Origin: Cytophagales bacterium
GTDB taxonomy: Bacteria; Bacteroidota; Bacteroidia; Cytophagales; 172606-1
Length of the DNA: 64,000 nucleotides
NCBI GenBank assembly: GCA_030446715.1
Contig: JAUJMU010000001.1
Location: forward strand, 659,297 to 723,296
Direction of reading: 5' to 3'
In this document: positions 17,607-25,832 of the stretch, in pieces
How positions within the stretch are numbered: the stretch's first letter is position 1
Layout: each line of letters begins with the position of its first letter
Notes under the pieces: model-generated
What the model was told of the DNA's origin: nothing
Seen by the model: the letters and a program-made list of their open reading frames with translations, nothing else
The model's database searches: none
Program-made: the position numbers and the translations under genes

Positions 17607-18343
17607 TTACCGGTAATTGTCCGCCATCTGTACTGCCCGTGGGCCCCCGTGGATTGCGGTACCCTCAAGAACGGAAAAATTTACCTGATCAGGTGCGCCG
17701 AAAAGCTTTGAAGCATCTGCTTTGTAATGTACTTCCGGCGATTTGCCGGCCCATGCCTGCAGCACGTTGCCGTTCAGGGAAGGTGAAGTTTCGCGGATGC
17801 AGTTGTCAGCTCCCCTGAACCCGCCGATGTGAAACAGCAACTTGTTATTCGGCTGCGGGGAAACCGGTGAATTTCCTTCCATCCGCACGAATATGTAGCC
17901 GGTATTCCACGACCAGAACATGGCATTGACCGGGTCCAAAGCACCCGTCTGGACGCCTGGGGTATTTCGGGTGCTGTCTACACCAATGATGAATGATACG
18001 CCGGTGTAGTCTCCCGCGGGGATATCCGGCAGGGTGATAAATGCGGAAGAAGGTTTTTCGTGGTCAATCAGAAAATAACTTTCCGGTACCTTATACACGG
18101 AACCGTCCTCCTTCAGCAGGGTAAAGTTGCGTACGTGGTACATGAAGTGACTCACCGTGTAAGGCTGTCTGAGGGCGTTGGTGTAGGTGCGGGTATGCAA
18201 TTCCAGATCTCATTCCCCACACGGTGCATGAATTCAATTTTCAGGCTTCCGGTGCTGGCTGGCTCAGCCGGGTCCTTCTGGCAGGCGGTAAAGCCCCGCC
18301 CCGCCAGTAGCAGAAAGAGAAAGAGAGCGAATGTGTTTCTCAT
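17607..18343 (-). pseudogene. MbnP-like metal-binding lipoprotein, frame broken near the N-terminus
   Basis: The first part, from ATG 18343, gives a lipoprotein signal MRNTFALFLFLLLAGRGFTAC and the MbnP beginning GSLKIEFMHRVGNE. Near 18204-18210 one base is missing; with one base added the frame continues LELHTRTYTNALRQPYTVSH and runs through YHVRNFTLLKEDGS, YFLIDHEKPSS and MFWSWNTGYIFVRMEG to the stop at 17607. The WSWNTGY block is the conserved Trp-rich motif of this family, whose founding members bind copper through a Trp turned to kynurenine by the diheme partner MbnH. The peroxidase gene follows 16 bases downstream. The break may be an assembly indel because everything after it is well conserved. 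Confidence 0.82.
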
Positions 18344-18504
18344 AGAAGATTCCGGTGATGGACGCACATGGATAGATTGTGCAGCTACTTATTAAAGTTT
18401 GTCCGCACACTTAATCCTTTGTAAACCAAAGAAGTAACGCGTTGGCAGCTTTCCGGATTTTGCTTTCACCATATAAAAAATATTTCAGGCAAGCAGTCAG
18501 CCGT

Positions 18505-19806
18505 TTAAAACGCCAGGCACTGAGGCAGATCAGAGTCACCGGCCTGAATGGAACTGAACAGGAAACCGGCAATGGCTTTGGGATAAAAGTACGTCGATTT
18601 CTGCGGCAGCGTGTAGCCGCTCCGGCATACGGTCTGGATTTCGTGCATGCGTACGGCGTTGGTGATCAGCGCCGCCTGGGCTTTGCCGCCGGCTACTTCC
18701 GTGACGCATTGCGTAAAGTTGCGGGAGAAGCTGATCTTTTCACTCTTCCGCTGGTCGCGGCCGGGAATACCCAGTGCCTTTTCGATCACGAAATAATGCA
18801 GCACCGTTAAATCAAGCCGCTTTACCACTTCCGGAAAGTGCCAGGTCATACTTTCCAGCACTTCCGGCTTCAGGCGTAATTTGCAGGCACCTTCCTTCAG
18901 CAGCAGGCCAAAAGCCCAGGGCTTGCCGGCAATGATTTCGGGCACATCGTAGGGGTTTTCGAGGGGCCGGATGGTAAAGTAGGGTTCAAGTTTTTGCAGT
19001 AAGTCATTGTCATTCCAGTCGTCCACTCCCCTGATCAGCCGGTGCGTGGGCAGGATCATCAGGTTGTCGGAGGCGGCGTTGGTGAGGTACATCAGGTGAA
19101 AGTTGTAAGGCTCTTCGCCGGTATGTTCCGGATCTGCCGCTGCCTGCCGCTTGCGGTACACCAGTGAGCTTTCGTACCGGTGGTGGCCGTCGGCCAGAAT
19201 CACCTGCTGGTCCTGCAGCTTCGCAATAAACTTTCCGATTACGTTAAAATCGTGAATCACGCTCAGTACCTCGCGTACGCCCTGATAGTCTTCAATTTCG
19301 TACAGCGGCTTGCGCATGCTTTCGTCGAGGTAGCTTTCCAGTTCAAAATCGTTGTCCTGGTACAGGCCGTGGGTGGGGCTCACGTGAAGCTGCGTTTTTT
19401 CGAGCAACTCAATCCGGTCGTTTACTGCCGCGGGAATGGTGCTTTCGTGGCGCAACACCACGTTTTCGGACCAGTCGTAGGCCTTTATGTGGCAGATAAA
19501 GCCTTTGCGGCAGTACTCGCGGGGGCTACCAGGCAGCGAAAAGTACTGGTAATAACCATATATGCCGGGCAGCGGGTCCTGTTCCAGCGTACCGTTCCTT
19601 TTCCATTCTTCCAGCAGCCGTCGGGCGCGTTCTGCGGCGTCTTCGCCCTGGGGCACCGACAGGTGGATGCTGTTGTAGGGGTTCTGGTAAAGTACCTGCC
19701 GCTGCTTTTCGGATACTACGTCAAACAAGGGGGAGGTGAGATTTTCTATCCCAGCCGAAAGCCGGCTGTTGTAGCGCCAGGCTCGTACCGGTTTTATCGG
19801 TGCCAT
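18505..19806 (-). CDS. DUF1015 family protein
   Basis: A 433-residue cytoplasmic protein of the DUF1015 (HUPE-unrelated, sometimes named SerB-cooccurring) family. Its visible marks are the N-terminal IKPVRAWRYNSRLSAGIENL, YYQYFSLPGSPREYCRKGFI, the central KLQDQQVILADGHHRYESSL with HHRYE, and HYFVIEKALGIPGRDQRK. In many genomes the family co-occurs with serine or phosphoglycerate metabolism genes; no such neighbours are present here, so no function is assigned. The start ATG at 19806 gives the expected MAPIKP beginning. Confidence 0.88.
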   Translation of the reverse strand: MAPIKPVRAWRYNSRLSAGIENLTSPLFDVVSEKQRQVLYQNPYNSIHLSVPQGEDAAERARRLLEEWKRNGTLEQDPLPGIYGYYQYFSLPGSPREYCRKGFICHIKAYDWSENVVLRHESTIPAAVNDRIELLEKTQLHVSPTHGLYQDNDFELESYLDESMRKPLYEIEDYQGVREVLSVIHDFNVIGKFIAKLQDQQVILADGHHRYESSLVYRKRQAAADPEHTGEEPYNFHLMYLTNAASDNLMILPTHRLIRGVDDWNDNDLLQKLEPYFTIRPLENPYDVPEIIAGKPWAFGLLLKEGACKLRLKPEVLESMTWHFPEVVKRLDLTVLHYFVIEKALGIPGRDQRKSEKISFSRNFTQCVTEVAGGKAQAALITNAVRMHEIQTVCRSGYTLPQKSTYFYPKAIAGFLFSSIQAGDSDLPQCLAF

Positions 19807-19928
19807 TCGGAGACATGTGGAAAGGCCGCAAAGATAGGAAAATGCGGCGGGGCACTCCGGAGGAGTCTCCCGGGGAGCTATGGTCAGGACACACTTTTCA
19901 ACTATTTATTCATCATTTTGTTCATCAT

Positions 19929-19973
19929 TGCGTTGCGGCTCCCCTCTCCCTGGGAGAGGGGTTGGGGGTGAAG
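19929..19973. repeat. Truncated copy of the palindromic MITE-like repeat
   Basis: GCGTTGCGGCTCCCCTCTCC, then TGGGAGAGGGGTTGGGGGTG, match the right half of the full element at 26526-26676 (GCGTTGTGGCTCCCC..., GGAGAGGGGCCGGGGGTGAGG). The terminal TATACTACGGTACATT repeat is missing on both sides, so this is a partial or decayed copy, lying just after the DUF2911 stop codon. Confidence 0.7.
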
Positions 19974-19979
19974 CTCCCC

Positions 19980-20576
19980 TTACCTGCTGAACGTCAGCGG
20001 TACGGCTACTCTGGTTTTGTCCCAGACCAGCACCATATCCGCACCGGTGCGTGTTTCATCAAATCTGATAGTGAATGCTTCGTACGTTTCGGGAGTCTGC
20101 GAAACGGGTACTTCGGTCACCAGTACATCTTTGGCCGGATCGTATTTGAAAGCGCCCCACTGGCCCAGGTCGCTGTTGAACAACACCTTCCATTTATCCT
20201 TTTGCGGAATGGTAAATAAGGTGTACGTGCCGGCTTTCAGCGTCTTGCCACCAATGCGGAGGTCTTTGGTGGTGGTGATTTCGGTGGCTTCGTTGGCACC
20301 GGTACGCCATACCTGACCGTAGGGCTCAAGGGCGCCGAATACCTCGCGGCCCCGCTTCAGCGGCTGCCCGTATACGGCTTTGATGTAGATGGAAGGCTTC
20401 TTGTAGGCAGCTATTGCAACCGAACTGGACCGTGGCCGGGGCATGACCACTGAGTCTGCTTTGGCGGTTGTACTTCCGGCTGGAGTGGCAGTACCGGTTG
20501 CCCTGTTGGTGGCCTGAGCCACAGCCGTACCCTCGGCAAGGCAAAGGGCAAGCAGGAGAAACATGAGCTTTTTCAT
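19980..20576 (-). CDS. DUF2911 family secreted protein
   Basis: A 198-residue exported protein. The signal peptide MKKLMFLLLALCLAEGTAVA precedes a Thr/Ala-rich linker and the DUF2911 domain with KPSIYIKAVYGQPLKRGREV, GQVWRTGANEATEITTTKDL, GTYTLFTIPQKDKWKVLFN and FDETRTGADMVLVWDKTRV. The start at 20576 is chosen because it opens the signal peptide. The family is common in Bacteroidota and has no known function. It stands alone, 400 bases upstream (on the minus strand) of no evident partner. Confidence 0.9.
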   Translation of the reverse strand: MKKLMFLLLALCLAEGTAVAQATNRATGTATPAGSTTAKADSVVMPRPRSSSVAIAAYKKPSIYIKAVYGQPLKRGREVFGALEPYGQVWRTGANEATEITTTKDLRIGGKTLKAGTYTLFTIPQKDKWKVLFNSDLGQWGAFKYDPAKDVLVTEVPVSQTPETYEAFTIRFDETRTGADMVLVWDKTRVAVPLTFSR

Positions 20577-20754
20577 AGAAAGAGAGATGCTGAATACCTG
20601 GTTAAAACACAAACTTACTCCGAAGAAGGTAATATTGCTACTAAACCCGGCAGGGATTCATACCCGGTTGACAGGTGCAAATGTGCCCATGCGGGAGGCT
20701 GCCTTATCGCCGTACCCGATTACTTAGTAACTTACCGGTTATTCAGCAACAATT

Positions 20755-21264
20755 ATGCAACGTCCGGATTTCGATGATATTTTTATGGAACTGGCAGTAA
20801 ACCTGTCCAAACGTTCGCACTGTATCCGGGCTCACGTGGGGGCAGTGCTCACCCGGGAAACCCGCATTATTTCCATTGGTTACAACGGTCCGCCGGCCGG
20901 CACGCACAACTGCGACGAAGAATGGCCCGATACCGGCTGTGCCCGTGACCGCAAAGGCAGCTGCTCACTGGCACTGCACGCCGAGGAAAATGCCATTCTG
21001 TACGCTGTCAAGAACGGATCTGACATAGAAGGTGCAACGCTGTACGTAACACTTTCGCCGTGCCTCTCCTGCGCCCGTATTATCTACAGTACCAAAATCG
21101 CCCGGGTGTTTTACCTGAATTCCTACGCCCAGTACAAAGGCCTCTCTTCCGATGAAGGCATTGATTTTCTCCAGCGTTTCGGGGTAGAAGTGCAGAGGTA
21201 CAAAGGCAATCTGATTCATAATTACATTCCAACCCCCCGCAATGGCCGGACTGTGGAACAATGA
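20755..21264 (+). CDS. Deoxycytidylate (dCMP) deaminase
   Basis: Zinc enzyme converting dCMP to dUMP for thymidylate supply. The motifs are RSHCIRAHVGAVLTRETRII, GYNGPPAGTHNCDEEW, the catalytic HAEENAILYAVKNG and the zinc-binding PCLSCARIIY. The 169-residue length fits the ComEB/DCTD-type family. The 3' end overlaps the start of the DNA glycosylase gene by 23 bases, so the two are translated from one message; both act in keeping DNA bases correct. Confidence 0.93.
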   Translation: MQRPDFDDIFMELAVNLSKRSHCIRAHVGAVLTRETRIISIGYNGPPAGTHNCDEEWPDTGCARDRKGSCSLALHAEENAILYAVKNGSDIEGATLYVTLSPCLSCARIIYSTKIARVFYLNSYAQYKGLSSDEGIDFLQRFGVEVQRYKGNLIHNYIPTPRNGRTVEQ

Positions 21265-21832
21265 TCCGGTGATGCAGCGCCTTGCCGCATCGATACCCCA
21301 GCCGCAGCCTTCGGCGGTGCAAGACCCGTATGTGTACCTGTTGCGGGCAATCATCTCGCAGCAGCTTTCTACCCGCGTAGCGTCAGTGATCTGTGAACGT
21401 TTTCTGAATCTCTTTCCCGGCCGCTATCCCCACGCGGAAGCGGTTCTGGCCATGCCCGCCGAAACTTTACGGGCCGCCGGGCTGTCGGGGCAGAAGACGT
21501 CTTACCTGAAGAATATAGCCGCTCTCCACCGCTCAACGCCCATTGATCCGGCTCACCTGGAAGCCCTGTCCGACGAAGAGATCATCCGGCACCTGACCAC
21601 GATCAAAGGCGTGGGCCGCTGGACCGTAGAAATGCTGCTGATGTTTCCGATGAACCGGCCCGATGTTTTCCCGATTGATGATCTGGGCATCCGGCAATCC
21701 ATCATCAGTTTGTACGGGGTAACTGAAACCGGCAAAGCACAGCTTCAGAAACTGACCGCCATTGCCGAAAACTGGCGGCCTCACCGTACCCTTGCCTGCA
21801 AATACCTGTGGAGGGCCCGGGATAAAAAGTAA
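21242..21832 (+). CDS. DNA-3-methyladenine glycosylase II (HhH-GPD, AlkA-like)
   Basis: Base-excision repair enzyme that removes alkylated purines. The 196 residues start with MAGLWNNDPVMQRLAASIPQ, then YLLRAIISQQLSTRVASVI, the helix-hairpin-helix LTTIKGVGRWTVEMLLMF and the catalytic Asp segment VFPIDDLGIRQSI. It is near the family's short form without the N-terminal domain of E. coli AlkA. It overlaps the dCMP deaminase gene by 23 bases in a different frame, indicating coupling. Confidence 0.9.
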   Translation: MAGLWNNDPVMQRLAASIPQPQPSAVQDPYVYLLRAIISQQLSTRVASVICERFLNLFPGRYPHAEAVLAMPAETLRAAGLSGQKTSYLKNIAALHRSTPIDPAHLEALSDEEIIRHLTTIKGVGRWTVEMLLMFPMNRPDVFPIDDLGIRQSIISLYGVTETGKAQLQKLTAIAENWRPHRTLACKYLWRARDKK

Positions 21833-21934
21833 GGGCGGTGATTTGCCTGTAAATTCAAACTCTGCGCCTGTTCAGCCGTACAAGGCGGTACGGATACGAC
21901 CCGTAAAGCTAATTTTTGATAAATATTTACAACT

Positions 21935-22120
21935 ATGGAAAATCAGCAGAAAGCTCAGCAAACAGAAACTCCGGAAGACAAAGCCGATAACCCGAGTGTT
22001 CAGGAAGAGCCAACCGTGCAGCAGAAAACCCCTAAGGAGGGAATAAACCACGGCGAAACATACCACAACAAGCTTCAGCCCAAGCCAGGTGTGGAGCACG
22101 ATGGAGTAGATAAAGTATAA
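21935..22120 (+). CDS. Small hydrophilic protein of unknown function (61 residues)
   Basis: A Gln, Glu, Pro and Lys-rich, probably disordered protein: MENQQKAQQTETPEDKADN at the start and HNKLQPKPGVEHDGVDKV at the end. No family is recognised. The case for a gene is an A-rich leader before the ATG (ATTTACAACTATGG) and a proper rho-independent terminator 22 bases after the stop. Confidence 0.6.
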   Translation: MENQQKAQQTETPEDKADNPSVQEEPTVQQKTPKEGINHGETYHNKLQPKPGVEHDGVDKV

Positions 22121-22141
22121 AGAGAGAAACAGGCATAATGG

Positions 22142-22175
22142 CGGTACAGGGGCAACTCTGTACCGTTTTGCTTTT
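22142..22175 (+). terminator. Rho-independent terminator after the 61-residue gene
   Basis: CGGTACAG and CTGTACCG form a perfect 8-bp stem around GGGCAACT, followed by TTTTGCTTTT. Confidence 0.88.
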
Positions 22176-22247
22176 CGGTGGCCACTGACTTTTTACCCTT
22201 TCCGGAAAATGGTTACTTTGGGAAAAATCCCCGTAAAGTACCTGCTC

Positions 22248-23315
22248 ATGCAAATCCGCCGCATCCGCGTCCGCCGCGAAAACCTCGACCTGACGCGTCC
22301 CTACAACATCGCCTACAAGACCGTAACCGCCGTTGAGAACTGTTTCGTGGAGCTGGAGCTGGAGAATGGCCTGACTGGCATCGGTGCGGCCAATCCGAGC
22401 AGGCAGGTAGTAGGCGAATCAACTGACGATGCCTGGCGCACCATGCAGGAGCCCGGTCTGCAATGGCTGGAGGGCCGCGACATCCGGGCAATCGGGGGAT
22501 TGTTGCAGGAGGTAGGGGAGAGGTTCCCGGCGAACCCCGGCGTACGGGCCGCGCTGGACATTGCCCTGCACGATGCGTTCGCGCAGTACCTGGGTGTACC
22601 ACTGGCAGTTTACCTTGGTCAGCGCATTGGATCGCTGCCTACTTCCATCACCATCGGCATCAAAGGCGTGGCCGAAACGCTGGAAGAGGCCGGCGAATAC
22701 GTGGGCCGCGGCTTCCGGGTACTGAAGGTGAAGCTGGGCAAGTCACTGGAAGAGGACATTGAGCGGCTGACCAGGCTCCGCGAAAAGTTCGGCAGCACCG
22801 TCACCATCCGCATTGACGCCAACCAGGGATACACTACTGCCGATCTGGGCATTTTCTGCATTCAGACGGCAAAGCTGAACATTGAGCTGATCGAGCAGCC
22901 ATTACCAGCCGCGGCCGTGGCCGAAATGAAGGCCCTGCCGGAGGAAATCAAAAAGCTGGTGGCAGCCGATGAGTCGCTGGTGAGTGTGCAGGATGCCTTC
23001 CGGCTGGCATCGCCGCCAGCCGCAAGTGGCATTTTCAACATCAAGCTGATGAAGTGCGGCGGCATCCGTCCGGCAAGGGAAATTGCCTCCATTGCCCGTC
23101 AGGCTGGTATATCCCTCATGTGGGGATGCAACGACGAAAGCATCGTGAGCATTGCCGCTGCCCTGCACACCGCCCTGTCCTGCCCCAATACCAGATACCT
23201 CGACCTCGACGGCAGCCTCGACCTTGCCAGAGACCTCGTTTCCGGCGGCTTTATCATCAAAGACGGCGTCATGTCCATCACAGGGGAGCCGGGGCTGGGG
23301 GTAAAAAAGTCGTAA
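22248..23315 (+). CDS. Dipeptide epimerase (L-Ala-D/L-Glu epimerase type, enolase superfamily)
   Basis: Racemises an amino acid within dipeptides, most often L-Ala-D-Glu from peptidoglycan turnover. The enolase-superfamily residues are visible: the KxK pair in FRVLKVKLG, metal ligands in RIDANQGY, IELIEQPLP and VAADESL, the C-terminal Lys in FNIKLMKCGG and the specificity segment MWGCNDESIVSIAAALH. I chose ATG 22248 (MQIRRIRVRREN, 355 residues); an upstream ATG at 22209 would add 13 residues that are not family-like. Substrate is predicted from family only. Confidence 0.88.
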   Translation: MQIRRIRVRRENLDLTRPYNIAYKTVTAVENCFVELELENGLTGIGAANPSRQVVGESTDDAWRTMQEPGLQWLEGRDIRAIGGLLQEVGERFPANPGVRAALDIALHDAFAQYLGVPLAVYLGQRIGSLPTSITIGIKGVAETLEEAGEYVGRGFRVLKVKLGKSLEEDIERLTRLREKFGSTVTIRIDANQGYTTADLGIFCIQTAKLNIELIEQPLPAAAVAEMKALPEEIKKLVAADESLVSVQDAFRLASPPAASGIFNIKLMKCGGIRPAREIASIARQAGISLMWGCNDESIVSIAAALHTALSCPNTRYLDLDGSLDLARDLVSGGFIIKDGVMSITGEPGLGVKKS

Positions 23316-23427
23316 GTCGGTTAGAATCGTAAGCCCAGAGTCGTAAGTCGTAAGGGGTTTGGCATGCACGGTCACCGGCGTCAGCTGCTTGCCTGCCAGC
23401 TACTTGTATTGACAAAAAGGGTATGGT

Positions 23428-23484
23428 TATATGGTTGAATGGCAATGGGAGCTGAACCAACCATTCAGCCATTCTAACCATATA
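23428..23484. repeat. Inverted repeat with ATATGGTT arms
   Basis: TATATGGTTGAATGG (23428-23442) faces CCATTCTAACCATATA (23469-23484), complementary but for one extra base, around a 26-base middle. No T run follows, so it is more like a palindromic intergenic repeat than a terminator. Confidence 0.5.
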
Positions 23485-23736
23485 AGGAGTTACGCACTCC
23501 ACCGGCTTAGCACTGGTGAAAGGAGAAGTATCCGTTCTCGTTGGAGCGCAAAGCAACTGATCCAGCCGGGGGAGAGAAGCAGAGTTACTGCAATAAATAT
23601 TTATTCCGGCAAGTACGCAACGGTTTAGCTACCGAGGCCGTACTGAGGAGGAGTCCTTCGCTGGCCTGCTAACCGGTTCCGGAATGCCTACCCGAGTAAA
23701 AGTCCGCCCGGGTCTGACAAACCGGATGCGTGCTGT

Positions 23737-23768
23737 ACTTCCTGCTGGAACAGGAAGTTCTTTTTCCT
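23737..23768 (+). terminator. Terminator-like hairpin 45 bases upstream of the sugar dehydrogenase start
   Basis: ACTTCCTG and CAGGAAGT pair perfectly around CTGGAA and are followed by TCTTTTTCCTTC. It would end transcription coming from upstream, or act as an attenuator if the promoter lies before it. Confidence 0.65.
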
Positions 23769-23811
23769 TCTTCTCCGCACCTTTGCGGCCCATTTCCTTA
23801 AACCCACGCAC

Positions 23812-25215
23812 ATGAAAAACAACCTACTGCGCATGAGGATAACCAGACGTGTTATGCCCAGCCCATTCCCTTTGCTGCTCAAGGGGCTGCTCCTGAGTGC
23901 AGTTGCCCTGCTTTCGGGTTGCCAGTTTATCGAGGACTATTTCGATCAGAACCCACCCCCTTCCCCTCAGAATTATCTCACTCAGGTAGCCGAAGGACTC
24001 ACCCAACCCCTGGTCGTTGCCCAGGCGCCTGATGGCAGCAACCGGCTCTTTATTGTCGAACAGGTTGGCAGGATACGGATTGTGGCCCCGGGCGGTGAGT
24101 TACTGGCAGAGCCTTTTCTAGACATCCGGGACAAAATAGTCCCCCTCAACCCGCAGTACGATGAACGGGGATTGCTAGGCTTGGCTTTTCACCCCGACTA
24201 CGCCAGCAACGGACGGTTTTTCGTCTACTACAGTGCGCCTCTGCGTGCCGGGGCGCCCGCGGGCTGGAACCACACAAGCATTATTTCTGAGTTCAGGGTA
24301 TCAGCGGGTAATGCTGCCCTTGCTGACAAAGCCTCCGAAAGAGTAGTGCTTGCCATTGATAAGCCGCAAGCCAACCACAACGGAGGCACTCTTGCTTTCG
24401 GACCAAGAGACCGCTTTCTGTACATCTCGGTAGGAGACGGGGGGAACCGCGACGACAAGGGCCCCGGCCACGTAGAGGATTGGTACGAGAGAAACCCCGG
24501 CGGCAATGGGCAGGACATTACTCAGAATTTGCTGGGCAACATTCTGCGCATTGACGTAGACGGCTCTCTTCCCTACGGCATTCCGGCTGATAACCCGTTT
24601 GTCAACCGGGATGGACTCGACGAGATTTACGCCTATGGCTTCCGCAATCCTTACCGTTTCTCTTTTGACATGGGCGGGACCAACCGTTTACTGGCCGAAG
24701 ATGCCGGGCAGGAATTATGGGAAGAAGTCAGCCTGGTGACCAGAGGGGGAAATTACGGGTGGAACGTGAAAGAGGGCACGCACTGTTTTGACGCCAACAA
24801 TGCCCAAGTCTCCCTGGCCGAATGCCCTACTAAAGACCCTGCTGGAAATCCCCTGATTGATCCGGTTGTTGAAATACCAAACGCCAAGCAGCCGGGAGGA
24901 TTAGGATACGTAATTGTGGGAGGCTATGTGTACCGGGGCAAAACCTTTCGGCCGTATCAGGGGCAGTACTTTTTTGGTACCTGGAGCCGTACCCGGGGCA
25001 GGCCCGATGGATTGGTATTTGTAGCCACTCCGCAAAACAGCGGCTTATGGAACTATACGGAAGTTAAATTTGCCAACACGCCTACGGGTAATCTAAACCA
25101 CTACCTGCTGGGCTTTGGGCAGGATGCCCAGGGAGAAGTGTATCTGCTTACTTCAGATAATTCCGGGCCAAGCGGTACCACTGGCAAAGTCTATAAACTA
25201 ACCAACCGTCCTTAA
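23812..25215 (+). CDS. PQQ-dependent sugar dehydrogenase-type lipoprotein (YliI/Asd family)
   Basis: Six-bladed beta-propeller of the soluble glucose/aldose dehydrogenase family (GSDH). After an N-terminal membrane segment with lipobox LLSGC (Cys37) the mature part shows LTQVAEGLTQPLVVAQAPDG, LFIVEQVGRIRIV, DERGLLGLAFHPDYASNGRF, NHNGGTLAFGPRDRFLYISV and YAYGFRNPYRFSFD, then EDAGQELWEEVSLVTRGGNY. His in NHNGG and Arg in GFRNP are the usual active-site residues. The 467-residue length is normal. Family members use PQQ to oxidise aldoses; the substrate here is unknown. Hairpins stand on both sides, so it is a single-gene unit within a region rich in gene remains. Confidence 0.88.
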   Translation: MKNNLLRMRITRRVMPSPFPLLLKGLLLSAVALLSGCQFIEDYFDQNPPPSPQNYLTQVAEGLTQPLVVAQAPDGSNRLFIVEQVGRIRIVAPGGELLAEPFLDIRDKIVPLNPQYDERGLLGLAFHPDYASNGRFFVYYSAPLRAGAPAGWNHTSIISEFRVSAGNAALADKASERVVLAIDKPQANHNGGTLAFGPRDRFLYISVGDGGNRDDKGPGHVEDWYERNPGGNGQDITQNLLGNILRIDVDGSLPYGIPADNPFVNRDGLDEIYAYGFRNPYRFSFDMGGTNRLLAEDAGQELWEEVSLVTRGGNYGWNVKEGTHCFDANNAQVSLAECPTKDPAGNPLIDPVVEIPNAKQPGGLGYVIVGGYVYRGKTFRPYQGQYFFGTWSRTRGRPDGLVFVATPQNSGLWNYTEVKFANTPTGNLNHYLLGFGQDAQGEVYLLTSDNSGPSGTTGKVYKLTNRP

Positions 25216-25243
25216 GGAACGCCCCTGTTAAAGCGTTCCTTTC
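25214..25243 (+). terminator. Hairpin overlapping the stop of the sugar dehydrogenase gene
   Basis: AAGGAACGC and GCGTTCCTT form a 9-bp perfect stem around CCCTGTTAAA, followed by TCTA. It directly abuts the TAA stop. Confidence 0.7.
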
Positions 25244-25685
25244 TACCAAGATCCGTTGGAGAAGGAATATTCCGGCAAAGGAAAGTCCTCCTCTAGAGTT
25301 AAGGAATACCCGACTAATGGCCCAGGCGAATGAATCAACCATCACAGTGCCCCCGATCTGTTGGGGGCACTGTGCTTTTACCCGCTTTGGTTTGCCCCAC
25401 CCGTTGGCTTTCTGCACTTGTCAAGTAGGCGCTTGATGTCCATAGGGCCTGTAGTATAGTGTACCCCGAAAACCGGACAGACAGACCAGCCTACCTTTCG
25501 GTCGAATTCTCATGGGTGACAGCACTGCTTTTTCGTTCCCTGCCTGGTATACGGTTGCCTATAAAGGCCCCGGAAGTATTTTGAGGTGTACCCCACTCGC
25601 CTGTTCGTACTTTTCGTTGTAGGGAGTATTGTAATTTAGCTGCCCGAGCAGAAGGGGCTGCGTTCAACTTGTCATAAACTGTTAT
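25216..25685. other. Non-coding region after the sugar dehydrogenase gene
   Basis: About 470 bases with two hairpins (25214-25243, 25343-25380) and no supported gene. A string TGTACCCCGAAAACCGGACA near 25459 resembles the end of some IS3-type insertion sequences, but no second end or transposase of that type is visible nearby. Confidence 0.5.
25343..25380 (+). terminator. Perfect 12-bp hairpin with T run
   Basis: CACAGTGCCCCC and GGGGGCACTGTG pair perfectly around GATCTGTT and are followed by CTTTTA. A strong rho-independent terminator about 130 bases past the sugar dehydrogenase stop. Confidence 0.85.
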
Positions 25686-25832
25686 ATGCGAATTATTCTT
25701 ACGGGAAGTTCGGGTCGGATTGGTCGCGCTATCTATAATGCGCTTGCTGGTCAACACAAGATTACCGGTATTAACCGGAGCCCTTTTTCAACCAATCAGC
25801 TCATAGCCGATTTTGCTGACCTGGTCCGTTAA
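25686..25832 (+). pseudogene. 5' fragment of an NAD(P)-dependent epimerase/dehydratase (extended SDR)
   Basis: The 48 codons from ATG 25686 read MRIILTGSSGRIGRAIYNAL and end with LIADFADLVR. This is the Rossmann nucleotide-binding start of an SDR family epimerase, with the TGSSGRIGRA glycine motif and the acidic GDF/ADFADL-type segment after the second strand. It stops where the opposite-strand transposase remnant begins, and no downstream SDR part is found, so the gene was cut by the insertion. About 85 percent of a normal SDR (near 300 residues) is missing. Confidence 0.72.

Larger units (their letters stand above)
23316..23811. other. Non-coding region before the sugar dehydrogenase gene
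   Basis: About 500 bases with no supported gene. It holds repeated GTCGTAAG words (23310-23355), an inverted repeat at 23428-23484 with arms TATATGGTTGAATGG and CCATTCTAACCATATA, a small palindrome GGAGTTACGCACTCC near 23485, and a terminator-like hairpin close to the next gene. Confidence 0.55.

Noticed and set aside
25459-25484. TGTACCCCGAAAACCGGACA string like an IS3-type insertion sequence end
   Set aside because: No partner end and no OrfA/OrfB remains are found nearby; similarity is by eye only.
25491-25757. 88-codon minus-strand frame upstream of the SDR fragment
   Set aside because: Antisense to the SDR start, composition not protein-like, no known motif.
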